Assembly: GCA_017848075.1 (NCBI GenBank)
Contig: JAGALG010000255.1
Span: forward strand, 1-13,779
Direction of reading: 5' to 3'
DNA from: Oscillospiraceae bacterium
Lineage (GTDB): Bacteria; Bacillota; Clostridia; Oscillospirales; Ruminococcaceae
DNA: 13,779 bases
Position 1 is the stretch's first letter. Each line of letters begins with the position of its first letter. Below the pieces are notes generated by a model. That model had not been told where the DNA came from. It did no database searches and saw nothing but the letters and a program-made list of their open reading frames with translations. The position numbers and the translations under genes were made by a program. Shown here in pieces: positions 12,858 to 13,779 of the stretch.

Positions 12858-13517
12858 ATGTGGGTCATCCTTGGTGTTTTGGCTGTGCTGCTGTTCCTGC
12901 TTTTCCTGCCGGTAACAGTGGAAGTGGCTTATCAGCAAGAATTGAGCCTTCGGGTTCAATACTTGTTCTGGAAACTGGGTATCCTTCCTGCAAAAGAAAA
13001 ACAAAAGAAACCCAAAGCTGTAGAAAAGAAAGTAACAGAAGAACCGACAGAAGAAAAACCGAAGAAAAAGAAAAGCATTACCGTAGATTTTCTTCTTGAA
13101 ATTTTGGAACTGCTGAAACAGGCTTTGAGCAGCTTGAAAAATCCCTTGGGATGGTTTCTGAGGAAGCTGCGTTATCGGGATATTTGGCTGCACATCACAG
13201 CCGCAAAAGAAGATGCACACCAAACCGCTCTCTTCTACGGTCAGTGTCAGGCACTTGTCCACACGGTTTTCTCACTGCTGGAGCACTGTATTGATATCAA
13301 GACGACCGATATTCAGATTCAGGCAGACTTCTGCGCAGAAGAAGGCAGCTTTTCCGGTGGAGCGAAGCTGAAAGTACGGCCGCTGTATGCTTTGATTTTT
13401 GCCCTGTGGTTTGTGGGCAGCTTTGGTCTTGGGTATGTGAAACGGAAATGGACGGAATCGAAACTGGAAAAAGAACTGAAAGAGCAATGCAATAAACAGA
13501 AAGAACGAAAGGAATGA
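12858..13517 (+). CDS. DUF2953 domain membrane protein (YtfI-like)
   Basis: This is a 219-residue membrane-anchored protein of unknown function. An N-terminal transmembrane segment (2-20) is followed by VTVEVAYQQELSLRVQYLFWKLGILP (19-44), the DUF2953 opening. A charged linker rich in Lys and Glu (45-73) then leads to a helical part. The domain core KLRYRDIWLHITAAKEDAHQTALFYGQCQALVHTVFSLL (103-141) is followed by a second hydrophobic segment (176-193) and a highly charged, coiled-coil-like tail. AAAGGAGG (12841-12849) precedes the ATG. In Bacillus the equivalent gene ytfI lies next to ytfJ (gerW), as here, where gerW begins 5 bases after this stop. A role with GerW is inferred only from this conserved pairing. 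Confidence 0.87.
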   Translation: MWVILGVLAVLLFLLFLPVTVEVAYQQELSLRVQYLFWKLGILPAKEKQKKPKAVEKKVTEEPTEEKPKKKKSITVDFLLEILELLKQALSSLKNPLGWFLRKLRYRDIWLHITAAKEDAHQTALFYGQCQALVHTVFSLLEHCIDIKTTDIQIQADFCAEEGSFSGGAKLKVRPLYALIFALWFVGSFGLGYVKRKWTESKLEKELKEQCNKQKERKE

Positions 13518-13522
13518 TTTCA

Positions 13523-13779
13523 ATGAGCGAACATATTTCCGGTCTTACTGACAACTCTATGAAAAATCTGAAAACGCTGGTGGATGCGGATTCTGTGATT
13601 GGTGATCCAATTACTACTCCGGACGGTACCATGATTATCCCGGTATCCAAAGTATCCTTTGGCTTTGCTTCCGGTGGCTCTGATTTGGCAGCCAAAAGTC
13701 CAAAAGATGTTTTCGGTGGTGGCAGTGGTGGTGGTGTTACCATCCAGCCTCTGTGCTTCCTGGTTGTGAAGAATGGCGA
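13523..13779 (+). CDS. gerW: GerW family sporulation protein (YtfJ), 3' end outside window
   Basis: The first 85 codons of a GerW/YtfJ protein are present and the rest lies beyond the window. MSEHISGLTDNSMKNLKTLVDADSVIGDPI, then TPDGTMIIPVSKVSFGFASGGSD (33-55) and the glycine-rich GGGSGGGVTIQPLCFLVV (66-83), are the family signature. In Bacillus YtfJ is made in the forespore and needed for germination with some nutrients. Many non-sporulating Clostridia keep a homologue, so this alone does not prove sporulation. AAAGGA (13508-13513) lies ahead of the ATG, and the gene is 5 bases after the DUF2953 gene, as part of the same operon. Confidence 0.94.
   Translation, partial: MSEHISGLTDNSMKNLKTLVDADSVIGDPITTPDGTMIIPVSKVSFGFASGGSDLAAKSPKDVFGGGSGGGVTIQPLCFLVVKNG

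Noticed and set aside
1..13779. Mobile elements, CRISPR arrays, toxin-antitoxin pairs or phage genes.
   Set aside because: No transposase, spaced repeats, integrase or related motifs were seen on either strand.

Overview
The window reads as ordinary chromosome of a low-to-mid GC Gram-positive anaerobe in class Clostridia, most likely an Oscillospiraceae/Butyricicoccaceae-type gut bacterium. This is inferred from the redox repressor Rex, a GerW-type spore protein, a folate ECF S component behind a tetrahydrofolate riboswitch, strong AAGGAGG ribosome binding sites and the order M50 protease-scpA-scpB-DUF2953-gerW. No mobile element, CRISPR array, phage gene or clearly novel multi-gene system was found.

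Layout. 1-1193: a monocistronic NMT1/THI5-like solute-binding lipoprotein (minus) with its own terminator. 1488-2785: a nitroreductase and a GNAT acetyltransferase in translational overlap (plus). 2799-4829: recG (minus), which shares a terminator with the GNAT gene. 4921-5096: a perfect-consensus promoter, tRNA-Lys(UUU) and a terminator, followed by a short-chain dehydrogenase resembling the EF-P 5-aminopentanone reductase YmfI (5131-5865). 5915-6744: a FolT-like folate ECF S component (minus) with a tetrahydrofolate riboswitch, a Shine-Dalgarno-sequestering hairpin and a clear promoter. 6752-8241: a two-gene minus operon, a small Usp/KdpD-like protein followed by a serine alpha/beta hydrolase. 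8425-9173: rex (plus) with a consensus promoter and a leader hairpin. 9238-9885: a small transaldolase. 9923-10372: an OhrR-like MarR regulator (minus). 10512-10739: rpmB (minus). 10888-13779: a plus operon of M50 protease, scpA, scpB, a DUF2953 protein and gerW, the last cut by the window edge.

How it works together. Most transcription units are short and separated by good intrinsic terminators, several of them shared by convergent genes. Themes include folate uptake (riboswitch and FolT), redox sensing (Rex, OhrR-like, nitroreductase), translation (tRNA-Lys, L28, probable EF-P modification) and chromosome maintenance (RecG, ScpAB). The features most worth a second look are regulatory: the riboswitch with an inverted repeat across its promoter, the rex leader hairpin, the palindrome ahead of the lipoprotein gene, and Rex half-site-like direct repeats between rex and the Usp-like gene. 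Two protein details also stand out: a second cysteine in the OhrR homologue and a Phe that points to transaldolase rather than fructose-6-phosphate aldolase.
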